A DNA stretch of 64,000 nt. Source: an uncultured Afifella sp. (lineage in GTDB: Bacteria; Pseudomonadota; Alphaproteobacteria; Rhizobiales; Afifellaceae). The notes under the pieces are model-generated. The model saw only the letters and a list, made by a program, of their open reading frames with translations. It did no database searches and was not told the DNA's origin. The DNA lies in contig CAMYKZ010000028.1 of the NCBI GenBank assembly GCA_947259045.1, forward strand, positions 1 to 64,000. The letters are read 5' to 3'. Within the stretch, counting starts at the first letter, position 1; every line of letters begins with the position of its first letter. The position numbers and the translations under genes are program-made. Shown here one piece after another: positions 35,150 through 43,994 of the stretch.

Positions 35150-35488
35150 CTAAAGCGCTTCCGCGTCGGTTTCGCCGGTGCGGATGCGCATGGCTGACAG
35201 CAGATCGAGCACGAAGATCTTGCCGTCGCCGATCTTGCCGGTCTGCGCCGTCTCGCGGATCGTCTCCACCGCCTGATCGGCGGCCTCCGAGGCCAGCGCC
35301 AGTTCAAGCTTCAGCTTGGGCACATAATGGATCACGTATTCCGCGCCGCGATAGATCTCGGTATGGCCTTTCTGGCGGCCATAACCGCGCACCTCCGTCA
35401 CCGTCATGCCATGAACGCCGATATCGGTCAGCGCGTCACGGACAGCGTCCAGTCGGTGCGGCTGGATGATGGCGATGATCAGTTTCAT
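35150..35488 (-). CDS. glnK: nitrogen regulatory PII protein
   Basis: A 112-residue PII signalling protein with the full T-loop, including GHTEIYRGAEY and uridylylatable Tyr51, and the C-terminal GKIGDGKIFVLDL block that binds ATP and 2-oxoglutarate. By linkage to amtB it is GlnK, which blocks the ammonium channel when nitrogen is abundant. AAGGGG lies 6 bp before the ATG. It comes after amtB in the transcript, the reverse of the usual glnK-amtB order. Confidence 0.93.
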   Translation of the reverse strand: MKLIIAIIQPHRLDAVRDALTDIGVHGMTVTEVRGYGRQKGHTEIYRGAEYVIHYVPKLKLELALASEAADQAVETIRETAQTGKIGDGKIFVLDLLSAMRIRTGETDAEAL

Positions 35489-35502
35489 GTCGTACCCCTT
35501 GC

Positions 35503-35559
35503 GGCTCTCTCAGGCCGGCTCTCTCCGGCCGGCTCTCTCTGGCCGGCTTTCCAATGGCC
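35503..35559. repeat. 14-bp tandem repeat in the amtB-glnK spacer
   Basis: Three units GGCTCTCTCAGGCC, GGCTCTCTCCGGCC and GGCTCTCTCTGGCC (35503-35544) differ only at base 10, followed by a degenerate fourth unit (35545-35559). The array fills most of the spacer between the amtB stop and the glnK ribosome binding site. The GGCC ends can pair between units. Confidence 0.8.
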
Positions 35560-35568
35560 GGTCATCCA

Positions 35569-36783
35569 TCAGATATTGTAGCCGGTTTCGCCATGGGCTG
35601 CCGTGTCGAGCCCTTGCATTTCCGCATCTTCGTCGATGCGCAGGCCGGTAATGGCGCCAGTGACCTTGACGATAACGAAGGTTGCAACCAGTGACCAGAC
35701 CAGCACGGCGCCGACGCCGGTCAACTGGCTGACAAACTGGCCGCCGGCGCTGACGCCCTCCGCCAGTCCGGCGCCACCGAACGCGGTGGTCGCAAGAAAC
35801 GCCGTCAGCAATGTGCCGGTGGCGCCGCCGACACCGTGGACCGCCAGAACGTCGAGCGAATCGTCGATCAGAAAGCGGCGTTTGACCAGATCTACGGCAA
35901 AATAGCAGATGAAGCCGCCGGCCAGTCCCAGAATGACGCCCCCGGCAGGCCCGACATAGCCGGATGCCGGCGTGATTGTCGCCAAACCGGCGATCGTGCC
36001 GGTGACGATACCGACGACGCTGGGTTTGCCGAATTTAACCCATTCAATGGTGAGCCAGACCAGTGAGGCGGTTGCAGCCGAGAGATGGGTCACCAGCATC
36101 GCCATGCCGGCATCTGCGCCGGAAGACAATGCGCTGCCGGCGTTGAAGCCGAACCAGCCGACCCATAGCATCGAGGCCCCGACCATCACCATCCAGGGCG
36201 CATGCGGCGGATGAACCTGGTCTGGGAAACCGCGCCGGCTTCCGAGCATCCAGGCAATCAGGCCCGCCGATGCACCGGCGGTGACGTGGACGACGATACC
36301 GCCGGCAAAATCCATCACGCCGCGTTCGGCAAGCCAGCCGCCGCCCCACACCCAGTGCGCCACCGGCGCATAGACGATGAGCAGCCATAACGCGGAGATC
36401 AGCAGCACCGCGCCGAATTTGATGCGCTCCACATAAGCGCCGACCATCAGCGCCGGCGTGATGATGGCAAACGTCATCTGGAACATGACAAAAACGGTTT
36501 CCGGGAGGCCGGTGCCGTCGTAAAGCGTTTCGCGGCCGATCCCGGCCAGAAACATCTTGCCCAGCCCCCCGGTCAACGCGCCTTCGCCGCCAAAGGCGAT
36601 CGAATAGCCGACGGCAAACCAGAGGACCGATGCGCCACAGGCGATCGCCATGCAATGCATCAGCACGGAAAGGATGTTCTTGGCCTGAACCAGTCCGGCG
36701 TAAAACAGCGCCAGGCCCGGCAGAGTCATGAACAGGACAAGGACTGTGGAGGTCAGGATCCAGGCAGTATCGGCAGCGTTCAT
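35569..36783 (-). CDS. amtB: ammonium transporter
   Basis: A 404-residue Amt channel with 11 predicted TM helices and no long leader (MNAADTAWILTSTVLVLFM). Family signature DFAGGIVVHVTAGASAGL is present, with the pore His pair in VVHVTAG and VHGVGGATG, and the periplasmic FGGEG loop. It imports ammonium under nitrogen limitation and would be gated by the GlnK encoded downstream. I found no convincing sigma-54 promoter in 36784-37039. Confidence 0.95.
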   Translation of the reverse strand: MNAADTAWILTSTVLVLFMTLPGLALFYAGLVQAKNILSVLMHCMAIACGASVLWFAVGYSIAFGGEGALTGGLGKMFLAGIGRETLYDGTGLPETVFVMFQMTFAIITPALMVGAYVERIKFGAVLLISALWLLIVYAPVAHWVWGGGWLAERGVMDFAGGIVVHVTAGASAGLIAWMLGSRRGFPDQVHPPHAPWMVMVGASMLWVGWFGFNAGSALSSGADAGMAMLVTHLSAATASLVWLTIEWVKFGKPSVVGIVTGTIAGLATITPASGYVGPAGGVILGLAGGFICYFAVDLVKRRFLIDDSLDVLAVHGVGGATGTLLTAFLATTAFGGAGLAEGVSAGGQFVSQLTGVGAVLVWSLVATFVIVKVTGAITGLRIDEDAEMQGLDTAAHGETGYNI

Positions 36784-36971
36784 TGTCTTCTCTTCCCCTC
36801 AAAAGATGACGGCTGATTGTGCGTTTGTTTGACGAAATTTGCGCCAATCTGCCTGTTATCGCAGCGCTGGCAAGATGCCGTATCCGCATTCGCCTAATAT
36901 TTTTGCAGTTTGATGATTCTTCAGCCAGATTTCGCCTGTTTATCAGGCATTCGAAGTTGATCCTGGGGATA

Positions 36972-36985
36972 TTGACCCATATCAA
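36972..36985. promoter_or_regulatory. FNR/FixK-type box upstream of the cytochrome c gene
   Basis: TTGACCCATATCAA matches the consensus TTGAT-N4-ATCAA at nine of ten defined bases. It ends 54 bp before the cytochrome c start codon, a plausible activating position. FNR, FnrL or FixK control under low oxygen would fit a cytochrome gene. Confidence 0.65.
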
Positions 36986-37039
36986 CAGCCCGGCGGCGAT
37001 CGGGTGCTAGGCAGAATCCGGTCAAGTTCCGGAGGACAT

Positions 37040-37393
37040 ATGCGCCGTTTGTTGCCTGCAATTCTATTCGCCGTACCGGTCCTGCTGTCAGCGGCGCCGC
37101 CTGGTTCTGATCATGCGCGCGTCTTCGCCGCAAGCGTCCAGGGACAGGCGGCGGAAGGTCGCAAGATCGCCGTGCGCTGGTGCGCCTCCTGCCATCAGGT
37201 CAGTGACGATCAGGCGGTCGTCGACGCGCAGGCCCCGGCGTTTGCGTCGATTGCCGGTAGATATACCGGTGAAGACGGATCAGCAGCGCTGGAGACATTC
37301 CTTGCCGACCCCCATCCGGTGATGCCGGACATGAACCTGACCCGCCGCGAGATCAGCGATCTGGTCGCCTTCATAAACAGTCTTGCGGAGTGA
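37040..37393 (+). CDS. small exported class I cytochrome c
   Basis: A 117-residue precursor with a signal peptide (about 1-22), a single heme-binding site CASCH near residue 53 and a likely axial Met in PVMPDMNLTRREISDL near residue 98. It would carry electrons in the periplasm; its partner oxidase is not in the window. The start ATG at 37040 has GGAGG 5 bp upstream; a frame extension to 37004 is not needed. The FNR/FixK-type box upstream suggests induction at low oxygen. Confidence 0.87.
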   Translation: MRRLLPAILFAVPVLLSAAPPGSDHARVFAASVQGQAAEGRKIAVRWCASCHQVSDDQAVVDAQAPAFASIAGRYTGEDGSAALETFLADPHPVMPDMNLTRREISDLVAFINSLAE

Positions 37394-37422
37394 CCGACTG
37401 AGCAGTCCGCCGCTCTCGCCGC

Positions 37423-37974
37423 CTACAGCGGTGCACAGCGGGTGGTCTCGACGTCGGCATTGTCCAGTCCGGCCAGCGCCTGCATGTCGACGCTGCTGTT
37501 GCCTGCAGCCTTCATCTGAACGAACAACAGCCGGGCGGCGCCGGGCGGAAAATGCCGGCCCTGCAGCACGCCGCGCTGGGATGCATCGATCACCCGGGAA
37601 TAGATCCTGAGGTGGTCAAGCGCCTGGCTTGAACCGGCCCGCGCCGTCGCATCGCGCAACGGACCGGGCTCGATGGTGCCGGCATGCACGTCCCGGGTCG
37701 CTTCGACCAGATCGCGGAATGCCGTGCCGAATGCGGCCCGGTCGGCATCGGAGCAGGACCGGTCAAGCGCGGCGAACGCCCTGTCGGCGGCGGCAAGATA
37801 ATCGGCAAAGGTTCTGGTTCTTGCGCTTTCCGGCGGCGTCTTAAGGCTTGTGGCCGGGTCGCGGAGTTTGAGGATGATCTGATTGTGCCCGATCGTCGCC
37901 GATGCGTTCTGGCCGATGAAGATCATCGCGAATCCGGCGGCAAACAAAAGTATCGCAAGTGCAAATGTACGCAT
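37423..37974 (-). CDS. hypothetical exported protein
   Basis: A 183-residue protein with an N-terminal hydrophobic export signal (about 3-26, ending NASATIG) and a helical, charged body that contains three Cys-bearing segments (RSCSDADR and the C-terminal TTRCAPL among them). No family is recognised. It is convergent with the cytochrome c gene and ends 29 bp from it. Confidence 0.6.
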   Translation of the reverse strand: MRTFALAILLFAAGFAMIFIGQNASATIGHNQIILKLRDPATSLKTPPESARTRTFADYLAAADRAFAALDRSCSDADRAAFGTAFRDLVEATRDVHAGTIEPGPLRDATARAGSSQALDHLRIYSRVIDASQRGVLQGRHFPPGAARLLFVQMKAAGNSSVDMQALAGLDNADVETTRCAPL

Positions 37975-38201
37975 GGTCCTGACCCCTTAAATCCCGTCAG
38001 CCCAATATATTTACAAATGCTTAACTGCCACGGCGAAACTTTAATCATCGTTAACAGGTTCCGTTAACGCGGCGGCGTCGATCAATTTCGGCAAATGTCG
38101 GATTCCCGCCGGCGCGACGGGGCTGCAATCTGATGCAGAAATGCTATGATAGCCCATTCCGGCCATCGGCCGGCTCAAACTCATCAGGGGAGGAATAGAT
38201 T

Positions 38202-38864
38202 ATGACATTGAAGATTGGCGACATGGCTCCCGATTTTACCGCCGAGACAACAGAGGGCGAGATCAGTTTCCATGACTGGATCGGCGACAGCTGGTGCATC
38301 CTGTTTTCCCATCCGAAGGATTTCACACCGGTCTGCACGACGGAACTGGGTACCATGGCGCGGATGAAACCGGAGTTTGAAAAGCGCAATTGCAAGCTTG
38401 TCGGGCTCAGCGTCGATCCGGTGGAAAACCACAAGGAATGGGCCAAGGACATTGAAGAGGTGACCGGCACCGCGCCGAACTATCCGATGATCGGTGACGG
38501 TACACTTGCCGTGGCAAAGGCCTATGGCATGCTGCCGGCGGACGAGGCAGGCACGTCGGAGGGCCGCACACCGGCCAACAATGCCACTGTGCGGACCGTT
38601 TTCATGATCGCGCCTGACAAGACGATCAAGCTGATTCTGGCCTATCCGATGACCACCGGGCGGAATTTCGATGAAATCCTGCGGGTGCTGGATTCGCTGC
38701 AGCTGACGGCGAAACACAAAGTGTCGACGCCGGCCAACTGGAATCAGGGCGATGATGTGATCATCCTGCCGGCGGTCACCGAGGAAGAGGCTAAAGAACG
38801 GTTCCCGGGCGGCTGGAAGACCGTCAAACCCTATCTGCGGGTGGTCAGGCAGCCGGGGACCTGA
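38202..38864 (+). CDS. 1-Cys peroxiredoxin (Prx6 type)
   Basis: A 220-residue peroxiredoxin that reduces hydrogen peroxide and organic peroxides. The peroxidatic Cys45 sits in the DFTPVCTTELG motif. The extended C-terminal domain (VSTPANWNQGDDVIILP, WKTVKPYLRV) is the Prx6/AhpC-TSA 1-Cys arrangement, with no conserved resolving Cys at the usual C-terminal place. GGGGAGG lies upstream of the ATG. It is monocistronic or loosely linked to the GFA gene 55 bp downstream. Confidence 0.92.
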   Translation: MTLKIGDMAPDFTAETTEGEISFHDWIGDSWCILFSHPKDFTPVCTTELGTMARMKPEFEKRNCKLVGLSVDPVENHKEWAKDIEEVTGTAPNYPMIGDGTLAVAKAYGMLPADEAGTSEGRTPANNATVRTVFMIAPDKTIKLILAYPMTTGRNFDEILRVLDSLQLTAKHKVSTPANWNQGDDVIILPAVTEEEAKERFPGGWKTVKPYLRVVRQPGT

Positions 38865-38919
38865 ACCGGCCTCCGGCCTGCCGGATCAGATTGCGGAATA
38901 AATCACGGAGGGTCGCCAA

Positions 38920-39363
38920 GTGGCCATCACAGGCGGTTGCCAGTGCGGGGCCGTGCGCTACCGGGCCGAACGGCTCGGCCGCGCCTCGATTTGCCATTGC
39001 CGGATGTGCCAGAAGGCATTCGGCAGTTTCTTCGGTCCTCTGGTGTCGGCGGAAGAGGTCGTCTGGACACGGGGCGAACGCTCAATATTCCACAGTTCCA
39101 ACCGGAACTGGCGCGGTTTCTGTTCAAACTGCGGCACGCCGCTGACATATGAGTTCGAGGGCGGTCTGGAGCTTGCCGTTGGCTCCCTCGACCATCCGGA
39201 AACAGCACCGCCGACGGTCCAGGTCAACCTGGCCGACAGGTGCGGCTTCATCGACGGTCTGTTCGATCTGCCGGGCGTCGAACCGATGCAGGCGGGCGAT
39301 GATGAAAACTGGAATGCCGGCGTGATATCCAACCAGCATCCCGATCATGATACGGATGATTGA
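38920..39363 (+). CDS. GFA-family (glutathione-dependent formaldehyde-activating-like) zinc protein
   Basis: A 147-residue protein of the GFA/CENP-V fold. Zinc ligands are visible as GGCQCGAVRY, CHCRMCQKAFG and CSNCGTPL. The founding member binds S-hydroxymethylglutathione, but most bacterial homologues have no proven activity. The GTG start is supported by GGAGG 9 bp upstream. Confidence 0.85.
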   Translation: MAITGGCQCGAVRYRAERLGRASICHCRMCQKAFGSFFGPLVSAEEVVWTRGERSIFHSSNRNWRGFCSNCGTPLTYEFEGGLELAVGSLDHPETAPPTVQVNLADRCGFIDGLFDLPGVEPMQAGDDENWNAGVISNQHPDHDTDD

Positions 39364-39449
39364 TCGTCTTGTTTGGTATTCTGACGGCTTGCGTTCCCGC
39401 GCCGGCTGTCGCAAATGATGTCGGTTCATTCGCGACTGAAGATCGAGCC

Positions 39450-40964
39450 ATGACAAATCACCTGTTTGACGCCCTGTTTGCCGCCCGCCTTGCCGATGAC
39501 CGGCCGTTTCTTCATCTGCCGGGTGGCAATACGCTCTCCTACCGCCAGTTTCTCGATCGCTCGGCGCAACTGGCCCGCGTGCTGGTCGATGCGGGTGTGG
39601 CGCCCGGCGACCGGGTTGCCGTGCAGGTTGCCAAATCACCCGAAGCGCTTGCGCTTTATGTCGCAACTGTGCGGGCCGGCGCGGTTTTCCTGCCTCTCAA
39701 CACGGCCTATATGCCAGCGGAAGTGGGCTATTTCGTCGGCGATGCAAAACCGAAGCTTGTGGTCTGCGACAGTGCAGCCGCAGCCGATCTTGAGCCGATT
39801 GCAGCCGACGCCGGTGCCCGGCTGATGACGCTCGACGCGAACAGTTCCGGCACGCTCAGCCAGGCGGCAGATGGCAAGAGCAGCGAATTCGACGCTGTTG
39901 CCCGCAATGGCGACGATCTGGGCGCAATCCTCTATACCTCCGGCACGACGGGGCGCTCCAAGGGGGCGATGCTGAGCCATGACAATCTTCTCTCCAATGC
40001 ACTGACACTGGTCGAATCCTGGCGCTTCAGCGAAGACGATGTTCTGTTGCACGCGCTGCCGATCTTCCACACCCACGGCCTGTTCGTCGCCACCAACGTG
40101 ATCGCCGCCACCAGCGGTTCGATGATCTTCCTGCCGGGCTTCAAGGCTGACGCCGTGATTGAGGCCCTGCCGCGGGCAACAACCATGATGGGCGTGCCGA
40201 CCTTCTACACAAGGCTGCTGGCCGATCCGCGTTTCACCCGCGAGCTGGTTGCGCATATAAGGCTGTTCGTTTCCGGAAGCGCACCGCTGCTGGCCGATAC
40301 CCATGTGGAATTCGAGGCCCGCACCGGACACCGGATTCTGGAACGCTACGGGATGACGGAAACCAACATGAACACGTCCAACCCGTATGACGGCGAGCGG
40401 CGGGCTGGAACGGTCGGATTTGCCCTGCCGGGCGTCTCTGTCCGGGTGACCGATCCCGACAGCGGTAACGAACTGCCGGCCGGTGAAATCGGCGTGCTGG
40501 AAATCAAGGGCCCAAACGTTTTCAAGGGCTATTGGCAGATGCCGGAAAAGACCGCCGCGGAATTCCGCGAAGACGGCTATTTCATCTCCGGCGATCTCGG
40601 GCTCATTGATGCCGAGGGCTACATCTCCATCGTCGGCCGCGGCAAGGACCTGATCATTTCCGGTGGCTATAATATCTACCCCAAAGAGGTGGAACTGGCG
40701 ATCGACGAGGTTGCAGGCGTGGTTGAATCGGCTGTCATCGGCGTGCCCCATCCCGATTTCGGCGAAGGGGTTGTTGCCGTCGTGGTGCGTGACGGCGATG
40801 TCGATGAGGACACGATCATGCAACAACTGGCCGGCGCGATGGCCCGTTTCAAGCAGCCGAAGAAAATCATCTTCGTCGATGAACTGCCGCGCAATACGAT
40901 GGGCAAGGTGCAGAAGAACATCCTGCGCGAAACCTATCAGGAGCAATTGACGCAGGCCGCCTGA
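39450..40964 (+). CDS. matB: malonyl-CoA synthetase
   Basis: A 504-residue AMP-binding ligase. The ATP loop YTSGTTGRSKGAM, PIFHTHGLFVATN, YGMTETNMNTSNPYDGERRAGTVG and the C-terminal catalytic Lys in PRNTMGKVQKN match MatB, which makes malonyl-CoA from malonate, ATP and CoA. The ERYGMTETNMNTSNPY region with Arg-rich ERRAG is the MatB malonate-pocket type rather than the acetyl-CoA synthetase type. ATG 39450 gives the normal MatB length. A 30-codon upstream extension from 39360 reads like a signal peptide, but MatB is cytosolic. Confidence 0.88.
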   Translation: MTNHLFDALFAARLADDRPFLHLPGGNTLSYRQFLDRSAQLARVLVDAGVAPGDRVAVQVAKSPEALALYVATVRAGAVFLPLNTAYMPAEVGYFVGDAKPKLVVCDSAAAADLEPIAADAGARLMTLDANSSGTLSQAADGKSSEFDAVARNGDDLGAILYTSGTTGRSKGAMLSHDNLLSNALTLVESWRFSEDDVLLHALPIFHTHGLFVATNVIAATSGSMIFLPGFKADAVIEALPRATTMMGVPTFYTRLLADPRFTRELVAHIRLFVSGSAPLLADTHVEFEARTGHRILERYGMTETNMNTSNPYDGERRAGTVGFALPGVSVRVTDPDSGNELPAGEIGVLEIKGPNVFKGYWQMPEKTAAEFREDGYFISGDLGLIDAEGYISIVGRGKDLIISGGYNIYPKEVELAIDEVAGVVESAVIGVPHPDFGEGVVAVVVRDGDVDEDTIMQQLAGAMARFKQPKKIIFVDELPRNTMGKVQKNILRETYQEQLTQAA

Positions 40965-41057
40965 GCCGGCGGTTTCTAACGATTATTCACGGACGGCGCG
41001 GCTCAGCCGGCCGGTGGCATTCTGTTCCGGCTGATCGGATTATCTCTTTGCAGCGGG

Positions 41058-42493
41058 TCATGATATTTCATCTCTCAGCGAACTGCCGATTGCCACGATG
41101 GCATCGATGAGGACCTGCAGGTCGCTGATCCGGGTCCTGTGATTGGTGATGTTGACGCGAATCGCCAGGAGCCCGTTCAGGCGCGTCGTTGAGGGCGCGG
41201 CAATGCCGCGTTCCTGCAGCTCGACGACGATCCGTTCATTCATGGTGTCCAGCACGGCATTGTCGAGGATGGGATCGAAATACCGGAAGCAGACAATATT
41301 CAATCCGACCGGGGCGAGACGCTGCAGCCGGCCATCCTGGTCCAGACGAGCAGCCAGCCATTCCGCCTGGCGGCAATTGTCGCCGATTTTCTCACCCAGC
41401 CGGCGAATGCCGTGTTCTTTCAGGGTGAACCAGACTTTCAGCGCGCGAAACCCACGCGACAATTCGGGTCCGAGATCACAGAACCAGGGTTGCCCGGCAG
41501 CCAGGCCGCGTTCCGCGCCGGCAAGATAATCCTGCTTCGCACCGAATGCGGCGCGATGCGCATCGCCGTCGCGGATCAGCACCATCCCGGCGTCATATGG
41601 GACATGCAGCCATTTGTGGAAATCGAAGGCGATCGAATCGGCAAGTTCGATGCCGTCGACCTTGTGCCGGTCAGCGTCGCTGAGAATGGCAAGTGCGCCA
41701 AACGCGCCGTCAACATGCAGCCAGAGACGTTCGTCCGATGCGATCCCGGCAATCTCGTTCAGCGGATCGACGGCTCCCGTATTGACCGTGCCGGCGGTGG
41801 CGATGATGCAGAACGGCTTCAGCCCGGCAGCGCGATCGCCGGCAATCTGCCGGGCCAGCGCGCCGGTATCCATCCGGCCGGCCTGATCGACGGCGATCCT
41901 GCGCAGCGCCTTGCGGCCGAGGCCGAGAATTTCCATCGCCTTGTCGGCGGAGCCGTGCGCTTCGCCCGACGTGTAGACGGTCATTTTTGCAGATGCCGCA
42001 GCAATTCCGTGTTCGCGAACATCGACGCCAGCCTTTGCATTGCGCGCAACTGTCAGTGCAATCAATGTCGCCATCGATGTTCCCGAGACCAGCAGGCCGC
42101 TGGCCGTACCGGGAAAGCGGAATATGTCCTGGAACCATCTGACAACCTGCCGTTCGACATAAATTGCGGCATGTTCTCGTCCGCCGCAATTGGCGTTGAT
42201 CGCCGCAGCCATCATTTCGGCAATGATGCCGCCCGGCGTGCCGGTGCCATGCACCCAGCCGAAAAACCGCGGATGGGTGTTGCCGGTCGAGCCTTGACGG
42301 GATCGGCGACCGGTTGCCAGACCGGCCGGTCACGGACGTTTCGTTGATGATCGAAGGCCTGATCGAGCATGTTATGCGCCAGTTCGCGCAGATTGTCCCA
42401 ATCATCGGGATCGAGCGAACGGTCGATTCCGGCAGGTTCGCCCAAGCCAACAGGCTCGTCCTTGCTGATATGTGCGGGCGGCGGTTTTGTCAT
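41058..42493 (-). pseudogene. PLP-dependent aromatic/amino-acid decarboxylase, disrupted by an internal deletion
   Basis: Group II decarboxylase. The N-terminal piece (start 42493) reads through NMLDQAFDHQRNVRDRPVW and QPVADPVKA. The remainder resumes in another frame at TGNTHPRFFGWVHGTGTPGG and continues to 41058 with the PLP Lys in FDFHKWLHVPYDAG. In this family about 30 residues (F-x-x-PLP...Y-x-DF...LPYP) normally separate those blocks; here they are absent and the join near 42285 is out of frame. An unbroken 398-residue frame remains from a GTG at 42254, but it lacks the N-terminal dimer and swap region. Convergent with matB. Confidence 0.82.
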
Positions 42494-42671
42494 AACAATC
42501 CCATGATTGTTCCGATTCTCGCCTGATCAGATCAAAAAGCCGTAAATCAAATCGCAATAAGACTGAAATTCGGGCATTTTATATTGTTAACGCGATCGTG
42601 TGCTTGCTGTAGGCGTGACATTCGCTACCTGATATACCGATTGTGCCGAAAGAGCACTTGGGGGAACCGTT

Positions 42672-43988
42672 TTGACTGTTCAGAATGTTCTCGGCGCTCA
42701 CGGCCGGGATGCCGGCGGCGGCGCGTTCAGAAATTCGATTCTGCTGTCGTGGTGTCTTTACGACTGGGCGAACTCAGCATTCCCCGCCGTCGTGTCGACT
42801 TTTGTTTTTTCGGTCTATTTTACGCAACATGTCGCCCAGACAGCGGTTTCCGGGTCTGTTCAGTGGAGTTATGCGGTCACCGCAGCCGGGCTTTTGATCG
42901 CCGTTCTCAGTCCGTTTTTCGGAGCCATTGCCGACCAGACCGGAAGGCGCAAGACCTGGCTGATCGTCTTCACGATGATCTGCATCGTGGCGTGCAGCCT
43001 CTTGTGGTTTGTCAGACCGATTGCCGATCACGCCGCCTGGGCACTTGTGCTTTATGCCGTTGCCGCGACGGCTTTCGGCCTGGCGATGGTGTTTTACGAC
43101 AGCATGCTGACCAGCCTGGCGCCGACCGGTTATGTTGGCCGGCTTTCCGGTTTCGGCTGGGCCCTTGGTTATTTTGGCGGGCTTGCCTGCCTTCTGATCG
43201 TTCTTTTTGCGCTGGTCGATCCGAAAACCGCGTTGATTGAATTTGACCGGTCGAGAGGCGAACATTTCCGTGCTGCAACATTGTTTGTTGCGCTCTGGTA
43301 TCTGGTCTTCGCCATGCCCCTGTTCCTGTCGCAAGTGGACGGGCAGCAGCGGTCAAAACCCGCCTCTGAATCTGTCCGGTCCGGATTACGCAATCTTTTT
43401 ACGACCATCCGGTCGTTGCCGGAGCAACCGGTCCTGGCGCGATTCCTGCTGGCGCATCTGTTCGCCACCAACGGCATCACGACATTGATCCTGTTCGGCG
43501 GCGTCTATGCCGCCGGTACATTCGGATTTGAGATCTCCGAAATTCTGCTGTTTGCCATCACGCTATACGTTCTCGCCGGTTTTGGAGCCGCCGCGTTCGG
43601 ATGGCTGGACGACAAGATCGGCCCGAAAGCCGTGATCATGATCTCGCTCGGCGCCATCCTGGTACTGACCGCCGGCCTGGTATTGGCGGGCAGCAAGTTG
43701 CAGTTCTGGATTTTCGGGGCCACGCTCGGCGTCTTTATCGGCCCGGCCCAGGCCGCCAGCCGGTCGATGATGGCGCGGCTGACGCCGCCGCCGCTGGCTG
43801 CGGAAATGTTTGGCCTCTATTCGCTGGCCGGAAAGATCACGGTCTTTGCCGGGCCGCTTATGTTTGGACTGCTGACGAACATGATGGCATCGCAGCGGGC
43901 CGGATTTGCCGTGATTCTGCTGTTTCTCGCGATTGGGCTGATGATCCTGAAACGGGTGCAGGATCCGACCCGGCCGGACGCCGGATAA
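42672..43988 (+). CDS. MFS transporter, UMF1/Atg22-like
   Basis: A 438-residue major facilitator protein with 12 predicted TM helices. SWCLYDWANSAFPAVVSTFVFSVYF near the N-terminus and GPAQAASRSMMARLTP in the C-terminal half are marks of the UMF1 family (related to yeast vacuolar Atg22). GAIADQTGRRK is the loop 2-3 motif. Substrates of bacterial members are not established. The start is TTG with GGGGGA upstream. It converges with the lysR gene (6 bp apart). Confidence 0.85.
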   Translation: MTVQNVLGAHGRDAGGGAFRNSILLSWCLYDWANSAFPAVVSTFVFSVYFTQHVAQTAVSGSVQWSYAVTAAGLLIAVLSPFFGAIADQTGRRKTWLIVFTMICIVACSLLWFVRPIADHAAWALVLYAVAATAFGLAMVFYDSMLTSLAPTGYVGRLSGFGWALGYFGGLACLLIVLFALVDPKTALIEFDRSRGEHFRAATLFVALWYLVFAMPLFLSQVDGQQRSKPASESVRSGLRNLFTTIRSLPEQPVLARFLLAHLFATNGITTLILFGGVYAAGTFGFEISEILLFAITLYVLAGFGAAAFGWLDDKIGPKAVIMISLGAILVLTAGLVLAGSKLQFWIFGATLGVFIGPAQAASRSMMARLTPPPLAAEMFGLYSLAGKITVFAGPLMFGLLTNMMASQRAGFAVILLFLAIGLMILKRVQDPTRPDAG

Positions 43989-43994
43989 CCTGGG

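Noticed and set aside
36784-37039. Sigma-54 promoter for amtB
   Set aside because: The best candidate on the minus strand (TTGGCGCAAATTTCGTC) lacks the GC of the -12 element, so it is not called.
39360-39449. 30-codon extension upstream of matB that reads like a signal peptide
   Set aside because: MatB is a cytosolic CoA ligase. The ATG at 39450 gives the normal length, and the extension starts in the overlap with the preceding gene's stop without a ribosome binding site.
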